In this document: positions 35,179-42,980 of the stretch, in pieces | Position numbering within the stretch: the first letter of the stretch is position 1 | Layout: the number at the start of each line of letters is the position of its first letter | Origin: Bacillus rubiinfantis | GTDB lineage: Bacteria; Bacillota; Bacilli; Bacillales; Cytobacillaceae | DNA length: 64,000 nt | NCBI GenBank assembly: GCA_000752035.1 | Contig: CCFE01000021.1 | Location: 310,001 to 374,000 of the forward strand | Direction of reading: 5' to 3' | Translations under genes and position numbers: made by a program | The notes under the pieces: model-generated | Seen by the model: the letters and a program-made list of their open reading frames with translations, nothing else | Databases searched by the model: none | What the model was told of the DNA's origin: nothing

Positions 35179-37776
35179 ATGGTTATTCAATTACCTTTTT
35201 CAGGAATTATTCTCTTGGTTGGACCATCTAATAGTGGAAAAACTTCGCTGCTACATAGGCTAATAGAACAAGGTCATCTAAAGGAATCTGAAGTGATTAG
35301 CTCAGATCAATTTCGGATTCTTGTTAGTGATGAAGAATTTATTAGTTGGCATAATAGTCCCCGGGATGAGGCTGATATTCTTTATGATGAGTATAAAAGA
35401 ATATCAGCGGCAGCTTTTGAGGCAATGGATTTTTTACTAGGGAACCGTTGTCGGCTAAATAAACTGACGCTGATAGATGCTACACATTTAAAAAACGAAG
35501 AACGTGAGCGCTATCTTCAGTTAGGCAAGAAATATCATATTCCTGTAAGTGCAATCGTGTTAGACATAGGGGAAAATGAATGCATCAGACGGGATAAAGA
35601 CCGTGACTTTCCTCGGGGAAAGAACCGGATTAGACAACAATATCAGCAATTTAGACAAACTCTCCGTTCCATAAAAAAGGAAGGCTTTCATCGTGTATAT
35701 GTTTTTAAAAAAGAAGAGCTTGACGAAATAAAGATCGTTCGTCACGGCAATCCTGTTGTCATTGAAGTTGGCAACGGGATTGATTTTATCGGTGATATTC
35801 ATGGCTGTTTTACGGAATTCATTGAGCTATTAGCTAAGCTCGGTTACCAAGAAAATGAGCAGGGCTTTTATCTTCATCCAAATGGAAGGAAATTCCTTTC
35901 TTTAGGTGATATTATGAGCAGGGGGCCTCATTCACTTAAAACGATGCAGTTTTTCAAAAAACACCTGGATGCAGGGTATGCCTATATGATTGATAGTAAT
36001 CATGGATGGAAGATTGCTCGTTGGTTGGATGGACGTAACGTGAAACTAGCTCATGGGGATGAAAAAGTTGAAGCAGAGTTTGAAGAATATGAGAGAATCA
36101 ATGGAAAAGAGGCCACGGACCAATTAAAGACTGAATTAAGAGAGATGCTAGTAGCGGTAAAGTCACACCTAGTGATTCAAAAGCATGGAGTGAATGTTGC
36201 TGTAGCAGTACACGCAGGAATAAAAGATCATTATCTTGGCAAACAATCTCAACGGATTGCAGATTATTGTCGATACGGAGATTCAGACGGTGTGGATGAA
36301 AATGGGAAGCCGATTCGCAGAGATTGGACAGTGAACCATCATTCTAGTGAATTAATTATCTGGGGGCATGATCCAAAACCACAGCCGCTTTTAGTGAATA
36401 ATACAATTAATATTGACCAAGGGGTTGTCTTTGGCGGAAACTTAACGGCCTATCGGTTTCCTGAAAAACAATTTGTTTCGGTCACAGCAAAGCAGGATTA
36501 TGCCAATGTACCAGATAATCCTTTGCTTGTATGGGAACAACAGAGATTAGCTCCACCTTCGATTGGGAAACTACTTAATGGTTATTCGGTAATAACGGAC
36601 CATTATGGTCAGGTAGATATTCCTCGGGATGGAATTCTATCAGCATTGGATGACCTCTCGCATTTTACATTACCACTTGAAGAAGTTGTCTACCTGCCGC
36701 CAACGATGAGTCCGACACCAAACCCTGCTAAGCTTAAAGATTACTTGGAGCATCCAGCAGAGGCTTTTGAATACTATCAGTCTCATGGGGTAGAAACAAT
36801 GGTGGTCGAGAAAAAGCATATGGGGAGCCGTGGAATAGTATTACTATTTAAAGACGAAGAAACGGCAGAAACATATATTGGCAGAAAGACATTAGGTGTC
36901 ATATACACAAGAACGGGCAGGGCTTTTTTTCAACAGGAATTGCAAAAGCAGATTATTCATCAATTGAATAGAGACCTTGTGAAAAATGGGTATTTTATAA
37001 AACATAATACCGATTTTGTGCTCCTCGATGCTGAGATTTTACCTTGGAATTTGAAGGCTAAGGAGTTAATTTTACGTCAATATGCACATGTTGGTGAAAT
37101 GGCCTATCTAGGTCGATCACAGGTACAGAGGCAGTTAAAATATGCTTTAGATAATGGTAAGCCAGTTGATGAATGGCTGTTGGAAGCGGAAAAATTGTTG
37201 GAAAATGCGAAAATCTTTAATGAAGTATATCAAAAGTATTGCTGGGAGACAGACGGCTTAAATGGAATCCAGATTGCTCCGTTTCATACGTTGGCCCATA
37301 GTACTGAAACCCACTTCGATAAACCTCATACATGGCATATGGAAAATAATAAACACCTAAGTGAAATGTCATCACTTTTTGTAAAAACAGAATATCGAGT
37401 CGTCCATGATGAAGAATCGAAAAAAGCGGCAATTAAGTGGTGGGAGGAAATGACAGAGGACGGACATGAGGGATTTGTTGTCAAGCCGGAACAGTTTGTG
37501 TCTCGTTATAAGGGGAAGCTCGTTCAGCCAGCAATTAAGGTCAGGGGAAGGAAATATTTACACATAATATATGGTATGGATTATTTACATCAGGAGAATC
37601 TTTCGCGCTTGAAACAGCGTAATACTGGGAAAAAACAGCGCAATGCCTTAAAGGAATTTTCGTTGGGCATTGAGGCAGTGAATCGCTTTGTTAGAAAAGA
37701 GTCCTTGGAACGCTGGCATGAATGTGTCCTAGCTGTTTTGGCAGTCGAGGCCGAGACGATTGACCCAAGGTTATAA
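35179..37776 (+). CDS. pnkp: Polynucleotide kinase-phosphatase/ligase Pnkp (RNA repair)
   Basis: An 865-residue three-domain RNA-repair enzyme. The N-terminal 5'-kinase has the P-loop G15-P-S-N-S-G-K-T22. The central binuclear 2',3'-phosphatase has GDIHG at about 204-208, then LGDIMSRGP, SNHG and AHGD. The C-terminal adenylyltransferase/ligase has its nucleotidyl Lys in KKHMGSRG at about residue 545. It heals and, together with Hen1, seals RNAs cut by ribotoxins (tRNA anticodon nucleases in described systems). Start ATG 35179, 3 nt after the hen1 stop, with AAGGCGGTG as site. The pair is a known module but is scattered among Bacillaceae, which suggests horizontal acquisition. Confidence 0.93.
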   Translation: MVIQLPFSGIILLVGPSNSGKTSLLHRLIEQGHLKESEVISSDQFRILVSDEEFISWHNSPRDEADILYDEYKRISAAAFEAMDFLLGNRCRLNKLTLIDATHLKNEERERYLQLGKKYHIPVSAIVLDIGENECIRRDKDRDFPRGKNRIRQQYQQFRQTLRSIKKEGFHRVYVFKKEELDEIKIVRHGNPVVIEVGNGIDFIGDIHGCFTEFIELLAKLGYQENEQGFYLHPNGRKFLSLGDIMSRGPHSLKTMQFFKKHLDAGYAYMIDSNHGWKIARWLDGRNVKLAHGDEKVEAEFEEYERINGKEATDQLKTELREMLVAVKSHLVIQKHGVNVAVAVHAGIKDHYLGKQSQRIADYCRYGDSDGVDENGKPIRRDWTVNHHSSELIIWGHDPKPQPLLVNNTINIDQGVVFGGNLTAYRFPEKQFVSVTAKQDYANVPDNPLLVWEQQRLAPPSIGKLLNGYSVITDHYGQVDIPRDGILSALDDLSHFTLPLEEVVYLPPTMSPTPNPAKLKDYLEHPAEAFEYYQSHGVETMVVEKKHMGSRGIVLLFKDEETAETYIGRKTLGVIYTRTGRAFFQQELQKQIIHQLNRDLVKNGYFIKHNTDFVLLDAEILPWNLKAKELILRQYAHVGEMAYLGRSQVQRQLKYALDNGKPVDEWLLEAEKLLENAKIFNEVYQKYCWETDGLNGIQIAPFHTLAHSTETHFDKPHTWHMENNKHLSEMSSLFVKTEYRVVHDEESKKAAIKWWEEMTEDGHEGFVVKPEQFVSRYKGKLVQPAIKVRGRKYLHIIYGMDYLHQENLSRLKQRNTGKKQRNALKEFSLGIEAVNRFVRKESLERWHECVLAVLAVEAETIDPRL

Positions 37777-37802
37777 ACCGTTGTGCAAAAATTCATGGGG
37801 GA

Positions 37803-37840
37803 AAACACGCTAAACATGAGAGATTAGCGTGTTTTTTTTA
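37803..37840 (+). terminator. Terminator of the hen1-pnkp operon
   Basis: A perfect 11-bp stem, AAACACGCTAA with TTAGCGTGTTT, followed by a long T-run. Confidence 0.9.
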
Positions 37841-37909
37841 ATACAGTCCTGTGAGGGTAAACTAAAAAAGGCAATAAAATATTAACAGTTTGGAAAGGAT
37901 ACATAGACT

Positions 37910-39391
37910 TTGCTGAGGATCTCTATATATACAATGAACTTTTTGTTTATCACGACCATTTCATTCATTTTTTTTAATAAACCTGTTGAGGCCAATGAAA
38001 TAGCAGCTAAAGATGTCACATGGGCAGAGGAATTAGCCAAAATCATTAAGAAGGATCCCGCTTTACAAGGTGCGACTGTAGGGGTAAGCATCCGCAATGC
38101 CTCAAATGGACAGATAATTTATCAGCACCAAGGCAACCTCCGTTTGCGACCGGCATCCAATATGAAACTGCTAACGGCAGCCGCCGCTCTTAAGGTTTTG
38201 GGGGAGAATTATACTTTTTCAACTGAAGTAGTAACAGATGGTAAGGTTAAAGGGAAAAGGTTGCGAGGGAATCTTTACTTAAGAGGGAAAGGGGATCCCA
38301 CCCTGTTGGTGAAAGATTTTGACGTATTGGCAATTCGGCTTAAGTCAGCAGGGATAGAAAAAATTCAAGGGGATTTGCTTGGCGATGACACATGGTATGA
38401 TGATGTTCGTTATGCAATCGATGTACCGTGGAGTGATGAAACAACCTACTACGGGGCACAAATATCGGCCTTAAGCGCCTCACCGACTGCCGATTATGAT
38501 GCAGGAACAATCAATGTAAACGTCCAGGCAAACAAGGTGATTGGAAAACGTCCACTAGTGAAGTTAACTCCAAACACGAACTACGTAACAATCGTAAATG
38601 CTGCGACAACTACCGACCAAAAGGAAAAAACGAATATCACCATCAAACGAACTCATGGCAGTAATACGATTCATATTACTGGGACTATCCCTGTACATTC
38701 GAAGGAGATTTCAGAAGGGACTGCGGTCTGGAATCCTAGCACTTATGCGCTGAAGTTGTTCCAGCAGTCATTAATTAAACAAGGAATAGAGCTGACGGGC
38801 AGTCTTAAAATGGCAGCTGTTCCTAAAAACGGAAACATAATTCTTAAGCGTAACTCCATACCTTTGAAAGAGTTGTTGGTGCCATTTATGAAATTAAGCA
38901 ACAATACCCACGGGGAAATTTTAGTAAAGGAGATGGGGAAAACAACTTCTAGCGAGGGTTCTTGGGACGCCGGGTTAGCGGTGTTAAACTCGGTATTGGC
39001 CCAGTGGGGGTTAAACACGAAGTCAATCCTTATTAGGGATGGTTCAGGAATTTCTCATGTGACGGGTATTCCTGCCAATGAAATATCTCAGCTGCTTTAC
39101 GCAGTTCAGGAAGAAAAGTGGTTTCCAGTTTACTTAAACTCACTGCCTGTTGCAGGGATTCCCGAGAAGCTGATTGGCGGCTCATTGCGGTATCGAATGA
39201 ATACACCTGATCTTCTTGGAAAAGTAAGGGCAAAAACTGGCACGCTTTCTACTGTTAGTTCACTATCAGGATATGTAACGACAAGAAGTGGAAAAACGTT
39301 AATTTTTTCAATTTTGATCAATAACTTACTTGATGAAAAACAAGGAAAAAGGATTGAGGACCAACTGGTTTCCATTATTGCAAATCAGTAG
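37910..39391 (+). CDS. dacC: D-alanyl-D-alanine carboxypeptidase/endopeptidase, PBP4a type (peptidase S13)
   Basis: A 493-residue exported penicillin-binding protein. The N-terminal signal peptide is visible: hydrophobic residues 9-23, likely cleavage near VEA-N. The active-site motifs are S83-x-x-K86 (PASNMK), S-x-N (SNN, about residue 327) and KTG (about 443, in RAKTGTLS). The long insert between the first two motifs is typical of class C PBP4/PBP4a. It trims cell-wall peptides outside the membrane; B. subtilis DacC is the nearest analogue I know. It starts at TTG 37910, about 9 nt after GGAAAGGA. It is monocistronic between two terminators. Confidence 0.9.
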   Translation: MLRISIYTMNFLFITTISFIFFNKPVEANEIAAKDVTWAEELAKIIKKDPALQGATVGVSIRNASNGQIIYQHQGNLRLRPASNMKLLTAAAALKVLGENYTFSTEVVTDGKVKGKRLRGNLYLRGKGDPTLLVKDFDVLAIRLKSAGIEKIQGDLLGDDTWYDDVRYAIDVPWSDETTYYGAQISALSASPTADYDAGTINVNVQANKVIGKRPLVKLTPNTNYVTIVNAATTTDQKEKTNITIKRTHGSNTIHITGTIPVHSKEISEGTAVWNPSTYALKLFQQSLIKQGIELTGSLKMAAVPKNGNIILKRNSIPLKELLVPFMKLSNNTHGEILVKEMGKTTSSEGSWDAGLAVLNSVLAQWGLNTKSILIRDGSGISHVTGIPANEISQLLYAVQEEKWFPVYLNSLPVAGIPEKLIGGSLRYRMNTPDLLGKVRAKTGTLSTVSSLSGYVTTRSGKTLIFSILINNLLDEKQGKRIEDQLVSIIANQ

Positions 39392-39447
39392 TCTATCCAA
39401 TGTAATAATTAAAGCGAGAGGTAAAGAAAAGTCACGTATAATATTGA

Positions 39448-39480
39448 AAAATCCACAGGTGTAACTTGTGGATTTATTTC
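39448..39480 (+). terminator. Terminator of the carboxypeptidase gene
   Basis: AAATCCACA pairs with TGTGGATTT (9 bp) and is followed by ATTTCTATTTAATTTTT. Confidence 0.75.
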
Positions 39481-39567
39481 TATTTAATTTTTGATGTGGT
39501 GATAAGAGGATGTCATAAAACTGCCACTAGGAAAATAGGAGTATAAAGAGGAAGGGGGTGTAAGCTC

Positions 39568-39708
39568 GTGGCAGTTTTCATCGGGTGTGCTTTAGTGGTC
39601 ATCACATTATGTGTTGGCACTGCAATCGGTCTGCACGCGAATAAAAATGTTCGCAGCTTTAATGAAGCGGAACATGAAATTTTTGTCGACAAGGATGTGA
39701 GAAATTAA
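39568..39708 (+). CDS. 46-residue single-span membrane protein linked to an APC permease
   Basis: A small ORF starting at GTG 39568, preceded by AAGGGGGTG. The product has one hydrophobic span (start MAVFIGCALVVITLCVGTA) and a charged C-terminal tail (NEAEHEIFVDKDVRN). The permease gene starts 20 nt after its stop, so the two are co-transcribed. The size and topology recall small accessory subunits of transporters such as MetS, but the sequence is different and I do not recognise a family. A role as permease subunit is inference. Confidence 0.6.
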   Translation: MAVFIGCALVVITLCVGTAIGLHANKNVRSFNEAEHEIFVDKDVRN

Positions 39709-39728
39709 CGACGAAAGGAGAGTCTTGA

Positions 39729-41264
39729 ATGAAAGACAAAGACCAGCAATTGTTGGAGGACCGTAAACAGCTAAATCGCTATGGCTATGCGCAAGAGCTG
39801 TTGCGGGACATGGGCGGTTTTTCAAACTTTGCGATTTCTTTTTCAATCATTTCCATTTTAACAGGAGCCGTCTCCCTGTACGGCCACGGTTTAACCTATG
39901 GCGGTCCGGGAATGATGGGATTCGGCTGGACAATTGTTGCCCTTTTTGTCATGCTTGTGGCGGCCTCCCTTGCTGAGTTGGCCTCGGCCATTCCTACAGC
40001 AGGTGCGCTTTATCATTGGGCTGCTACACTTAAAGGCATCAGGATAGGCTGGTATACAGCCTGGATTAATTTAATTGGCCAAATTGGCATTGTTGCCGGA
40101 ATTGATTACTCATGCGCCTTATTTGCTGATCCTCTCCTAGCAAGCGTTTTTGGTTATACCTCTACTGACACCACTATTTTATGCGTCTTTGGCGTTATCC
40201 TTCTTTTACACGGTACCCTCAATCATGTTGGAATTAAAATTGTTGCGAAGTTAAACGATTTTTCCGCTTGGTATCATATGATTGTTGTCGCGATTCTAGT
40301 TGTTAGTTTGGCATTTTTCACAAAAAACGGTTTACAGCCGGTTGAATATCTATTCCAAGTGGGGCAAACCTTCTCTGACAAACCTTATTTTCTCGCGTTT
40401 TTAATTGGGTTATTGCAAGCCCAGTGGACCTTTACCGGTTATGATGCGTCAGCTCACACGATTGAAGAGACTGTCCATCCACGGGTACGCGCACCGTGGG
40501 GCATCTATAATTCTGTCGCCTTTTCTTTCGTCTTTGGCTTTATTATGTTATCGTTTGTAACTTTATCTATTCATGATGCTGCTGGAGCGGTCAATTCGGA
40601 TAATGCGTTTATCTTTGTCATCAGTCAAGCATTAGGGGGGACATTTGGGTCTATTGTTCTCTGGCTTGTAACCTTTGCGATGTTTTTCTGTGGATTATCA
40701 TCGATTACTTCGTTTTCGCGAATGATGTATGCGTTTTCGCGTGATAAAGGGATGCCGTTCAGCCGTCATTGGGCCGAAATCAGTCGGAAATACCGCACAC
40801 CTGCCAAAGCCATCTGGCTGTCTGTGATTCTTTCCTTCCTGTTAGCCTTGATTGATTATATTACGAAATTAGTAAATCCGGATGCCGGGTACTCGACGAT
40901 CGCCTTCTTGACCGCTGTCAGTGTTGTCGGTCTATATGTCGCCTACGGAATCCCCATTTATTTAAAGCTAGAAGCCGAAGCAAAAGGCATCTTTTTACGG
41001 AAGCATTATGGACCATGGAATCTCGGAAAATGGAGCAAACCAATTAATATATTAAGCCTGATCTGGATTGTGTTTATTTCGATCATGATGATTATTCCAC
41101 CGAATCAAATGGCAGCATTCGCGCTTGCTGGCATGCTTGTCCTGTTAATCATCATGGATCTTGCTTATTATAAAAAGCATTTTAAAGGCCCGCAAGCAGC
41201 TTTGGAAAAATCATTGGAGGAAATAAGAAAGCTAGAAGATGAGTTTGAACAGCAGCAACACTAA
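39729..41264 (+). CDS. APC-superfamily amino-acid/amine permease
   Basis: A 511-residue permease with about 12 spans. The N-terminal segment LLRDMGGFSNFAISFSIISILTG (read in two parts) and the GGPGMMGFGW motif mark the ACT/BAT1-GABA permease branch, whose members import GABA, choline or other amines and amino acids. The cytoplasmic C-terminus is acidic and coiled. The ribosome-binding site AAAGGAGAG precedes ATG 39729. The upstream 46-residue membrane protein is in the same transcript. No enzyme genes are coupled, so the substrate is unknown. Confidence 0.85.
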   Translation: MKDKDQQLLEDRKQLNRYGYAQELLRDMGGFSNFAISFSIISILTGAVSLYGHGLTYGGPGMMGFGWTIVALFVMLVAASLAELASAIPTAGALYHWAATLKGIRIGWYTAWINLIGQIGIVAGIDYSCALFADPLLASVFGYTSTDTTILCVFGVILLLHGTLNHVGIKIVAKLNDFSAWYHMIVVAILVVSLAFFTKNGLQPVEYLFQVGQTFSDKPYFLAFLIGLLQAQWTFTGYDASAHTIEETVHPRVRAPWGIYNSVAFSFVFGFIMLSFVTLSIHDAAGAVNSDNAFIFVISQALGGTFGSIVLWLVTFAMFFCGLSSITSFSRMMYAFSRDKGMPFSRHWAEISRKYRTPAKAIWLSVILSFLLALIDYITKLVNPDAGYSTIAFLTAVSVVGLYVAYGIPIYLKLEAEAKGIFLRKHYGPWNLGKWSKPINILSLIWIVFISIMMIIPPNQMAAFALAGMLVLLIIMDLAYYKKHFKGPQAALEKSLEEIRKLEDEFEQQQH

Positions 41265-41283
41265 ATAAAAGTTTTATCGAAAA

Positions 41284-41312
41284 AGCAGCGGGGAATTGTA
41301 ATCCCCGCTGTA
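41284..41312. terminator. Terminator between the permease gene and the convergent coat-like gene
   Basis: AGCAGCGGGGA pairs with TCCCCGCT over at least 8 bp, GC-rich, with weak T-runs on both sides. Confidence 0.7.
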
Positions 41313-41315
41313 ATA

Positions 41316-41624
41316 TTATCGCCTGCGTCGTTTAAATAACCACATATTGCTGTCTTCCCAACAACTCATGGTTTGATGTCTTCCCCGTGCTGTTGTGCGC
41401 CATTCACTGCAGCATAAATGGTGATGACCGGACCTTCTCGTTGTGTTTTTTCGTGATGTTCTTTTGCTTGAAGAGGTCCTTCTTGTACTGCTTGAGGTTC
41501 TACTTCCTGAAGTCCCACGATGACGATTCGGGTCCATAAACATAAAATCACCAAATCCTCTGTGTCTAGCCTCATTTGCAGCTTGTTGGATTTCCTCTGG
41601 AGTGAAATCTCTTTTTTCTTCCAT
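41316..41624 (-). CDS. Small Ser/Thr/Arg-rich protein divergent from cotH (possible spore-coat substrate)
   Basis: A 102-residue protein. Residues 1-35 form a helical, acidic start (DFTPEEIQQAANEARHRGF). Residues 37-66 are low complexity: 26 of 30 are Ser, Thr, Arg or Lys. The C-terminus ends in a run of Arg. Only an AGGAGG about 12 nt from ATG 41624 supports the start. A second frame (ATG 41632) overlaps with a closer site, but its product looks random. In B. subtilis the Ser/Lys/Arg-rich coat protein gene cotG is divergent from cotH, and CotH phosphorylates CotG and CotB. The same layout here suggests a CotG-like kinase substrate. Confidence 0.55.
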   Translation of the reverse strand: MEEKRDFTPEEIQQAANEARHRGFGDFMFMDPNRHRGTSGSRTSSSTRRTSSSKRTSRKNTTRRSGHHHLCCSEWRTTARGRHQTMSCWEDSNMWLFKRRRR

Positions 41625-41782
41625 AAATGCATTGCACCTCCTTTTTTTCATGAAAAGGGAGTACGGAAATGTTCTTAAATGGAAAACCTTGTAAACTCAC
41701 ACTCTTCTGTTAACACTGTACGTATGTAGATCCATATTTGTATAGGCAGGAATCCTATTACTATTAAATTATCGAAAAAGTG

Positions 41783-41809
41783 ACCCTCGCTCTCAAGAAA
41801 CATACAATA
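41783..41809 (+). promoter_or_regulatory. Sigma-K-like promoter of cotH
   Basis: AC at 41783-41784, a 16-nt spacer and CATACAATA at 41801-41809 match the sigma-K consensus (AC, 16-17 nt, CATANNNTA). It is only about 20 nt before the start codon, so the leader would be very short. The rest of the 41625-41829 gap holds nothing else I can name. Confidence 0.5.
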
Positions 41810-41829
41810 ATTAAGGGGGAGGGATGGTA

Positions 41830-42924
41830 GTGGACAAGATCATGTCGTTGCCACATTATAAGTTGTTTATCAGACCGAATTATTTTCGGGAATTAAATCG
41901 AGATATCTGGATCGATGAACCTGTTCCTGGTGTGTTAAAAGTTGAAGACAAAAGATTTGAAATTGATGTATGCTACCGTGGTTCACATATTCGGACATTT
42001 CCAAAAAAGTCATTTCATCTCTTTTTTTATAAACCAAAAAGATTTAACGGTTCAAAGGAAATCCACTTAAATTCGGAGTATATGGACCCATCTTTAGTTC
42101 GCAATAAGCTTTCATTTGACTTCTTTAAGGAAATTGGTGTTCTAGCGCCGGAAGCGCAGCATGTATTTTTAACTGTTAATGGAAAAGGCGAAGGGATTTA
42201 CTTAGAGATTGAATCGGTTGATGAAAACTTCCTTAAGAAGCGAAACTTGCCTTCAGGAAGTATTTATTATGCAGTCGACGGTGATGCCAATTTTTCACTC
42301 ATGAGCGACCTAGATAAGGGGACAAAGAAATCATTGAAGGCAGGTTATGAGGGGAAATGGCTTGAAGATGAAGCTGCAGAATTTCATTTACAAGAATTCA
42401 TCTTCAAAATCAATACAATCCCGCCTGATGAATTCCAACAGGAAATCACGAAATTTCTCGATGTGGAACAGTATTTAAAATGGGTGGCAGGGATAATTTT
42501 CACCTCGAATTATGATGGCTTTGTGCATAATTATGCTCTTTACCGGAATGGGGAGACAGGACTGTTTACGGTAATTCCATGGGATTATGATGCTACGTGG
42601 GGGCGGGATGTCAATGGGAAGCCAATGGAGGTAGATTATGTGCCAATTGCCGGCTTCAACACGTTAACAGCGCGGCTAATGGCGGTAGATACTTATCGCG
42701 AGTATTATCAAAGTCTGCTTAAAGACATTATGACCCATCAGTTCACCCATGAGTTCTTGATGCCACATGTTGAGAAACTGCTGCAGTCGATTCAACCGTA
42801 TTTCATCAAAGATCCGTATACATCGAGCCATATAGAACAACTTGATGAAGAAAATGAAATCATCTTTAAATATATTGAGGAGCGGCGGCGGTTTTTACAA
42901 CAGGAATTGGCTCAATGGAATTAA
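41830..42924 (+). CDS. cotH: Spore coat protein kinase CotH
   Basis: A 364-residue atypical protein kinase of the spore coat that phosphorylates Ser-rich coat proteins in the mother cell. Conserved segments are YRGSHIRTF, the catalytic-region SNYDGFVHNYALYR and the metal-binding IPWDYDATWGRD. It aligns over its whole length with B. subtilis CotH as I remember it. GTG 41830 gives six residues before the conserved LPxYxLF, as in B. subtilis; ATG 41824 is fused to the AAGGGGGAGGG site and is less likely. Divergent from the Ser/Arg-rich gene, preceded by a sigma-K-like promoter. Confidence 0.92.
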   Translation: MDKIMSLPHYKLFIRPNYFRELNRDIWIDEPVPGVLKVEDKRFEIDVCYRGSHIRTFPKKSFHLFFYKPKRFNGSKEIHLNSEYMDPSLVRNKLSFDFFKEIGVLAPEAQHVFLTVNGKGEGIYLEIESVDENFLKKRNLPSGSIYYAVDGDANFSLMSDLDKGTKKSLKAGYEGKWLEDEAAEFHLQEFIFKINTIPPDEFQQEITKFLDVEQYLKWVAGIIFTSNYDGFVHNYALYRNGETGLFTVIPWDYDATWGRDVNGKPMEVDYVPIAGFNTLTARLMAVDTYREYYQSLLKDIMTHQFTHEFLMPHVEKLLQSIQPYFIKDPYTSSHIEQLDEENEIIFKYIEERRRFLQQELAQWN

Positions 42925-42935
42925 TTGCTGCCATG

Positions 42936-42973
42936 AAAAAAGGAACCATCTCGACAAGATGATTCCTTTTTTG
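42936..42973. terminator. Bidirectional terminator between cotH and the purine permease gene
   Basis: AAAAAAGGAA-CATCT and AGATG-TTCCTTTTTT form the stem, with A- and T-runs at the ends serving both convergent genes. Confidence 0.8.
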
Positions 42974-42980
42974 ACTGCAA

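Noticed and set aside
41366..41632. An overlapping 88-codon frame on the minus strand with an ATG closer to the AGGAGG site
   Set aside because: Its product shows no sensible domain or composition, while the other frame has a helical start and a coherent Ser/Arg-rich stretch. Both starts have non-ideal spacing, so I keep this only as an alternative.
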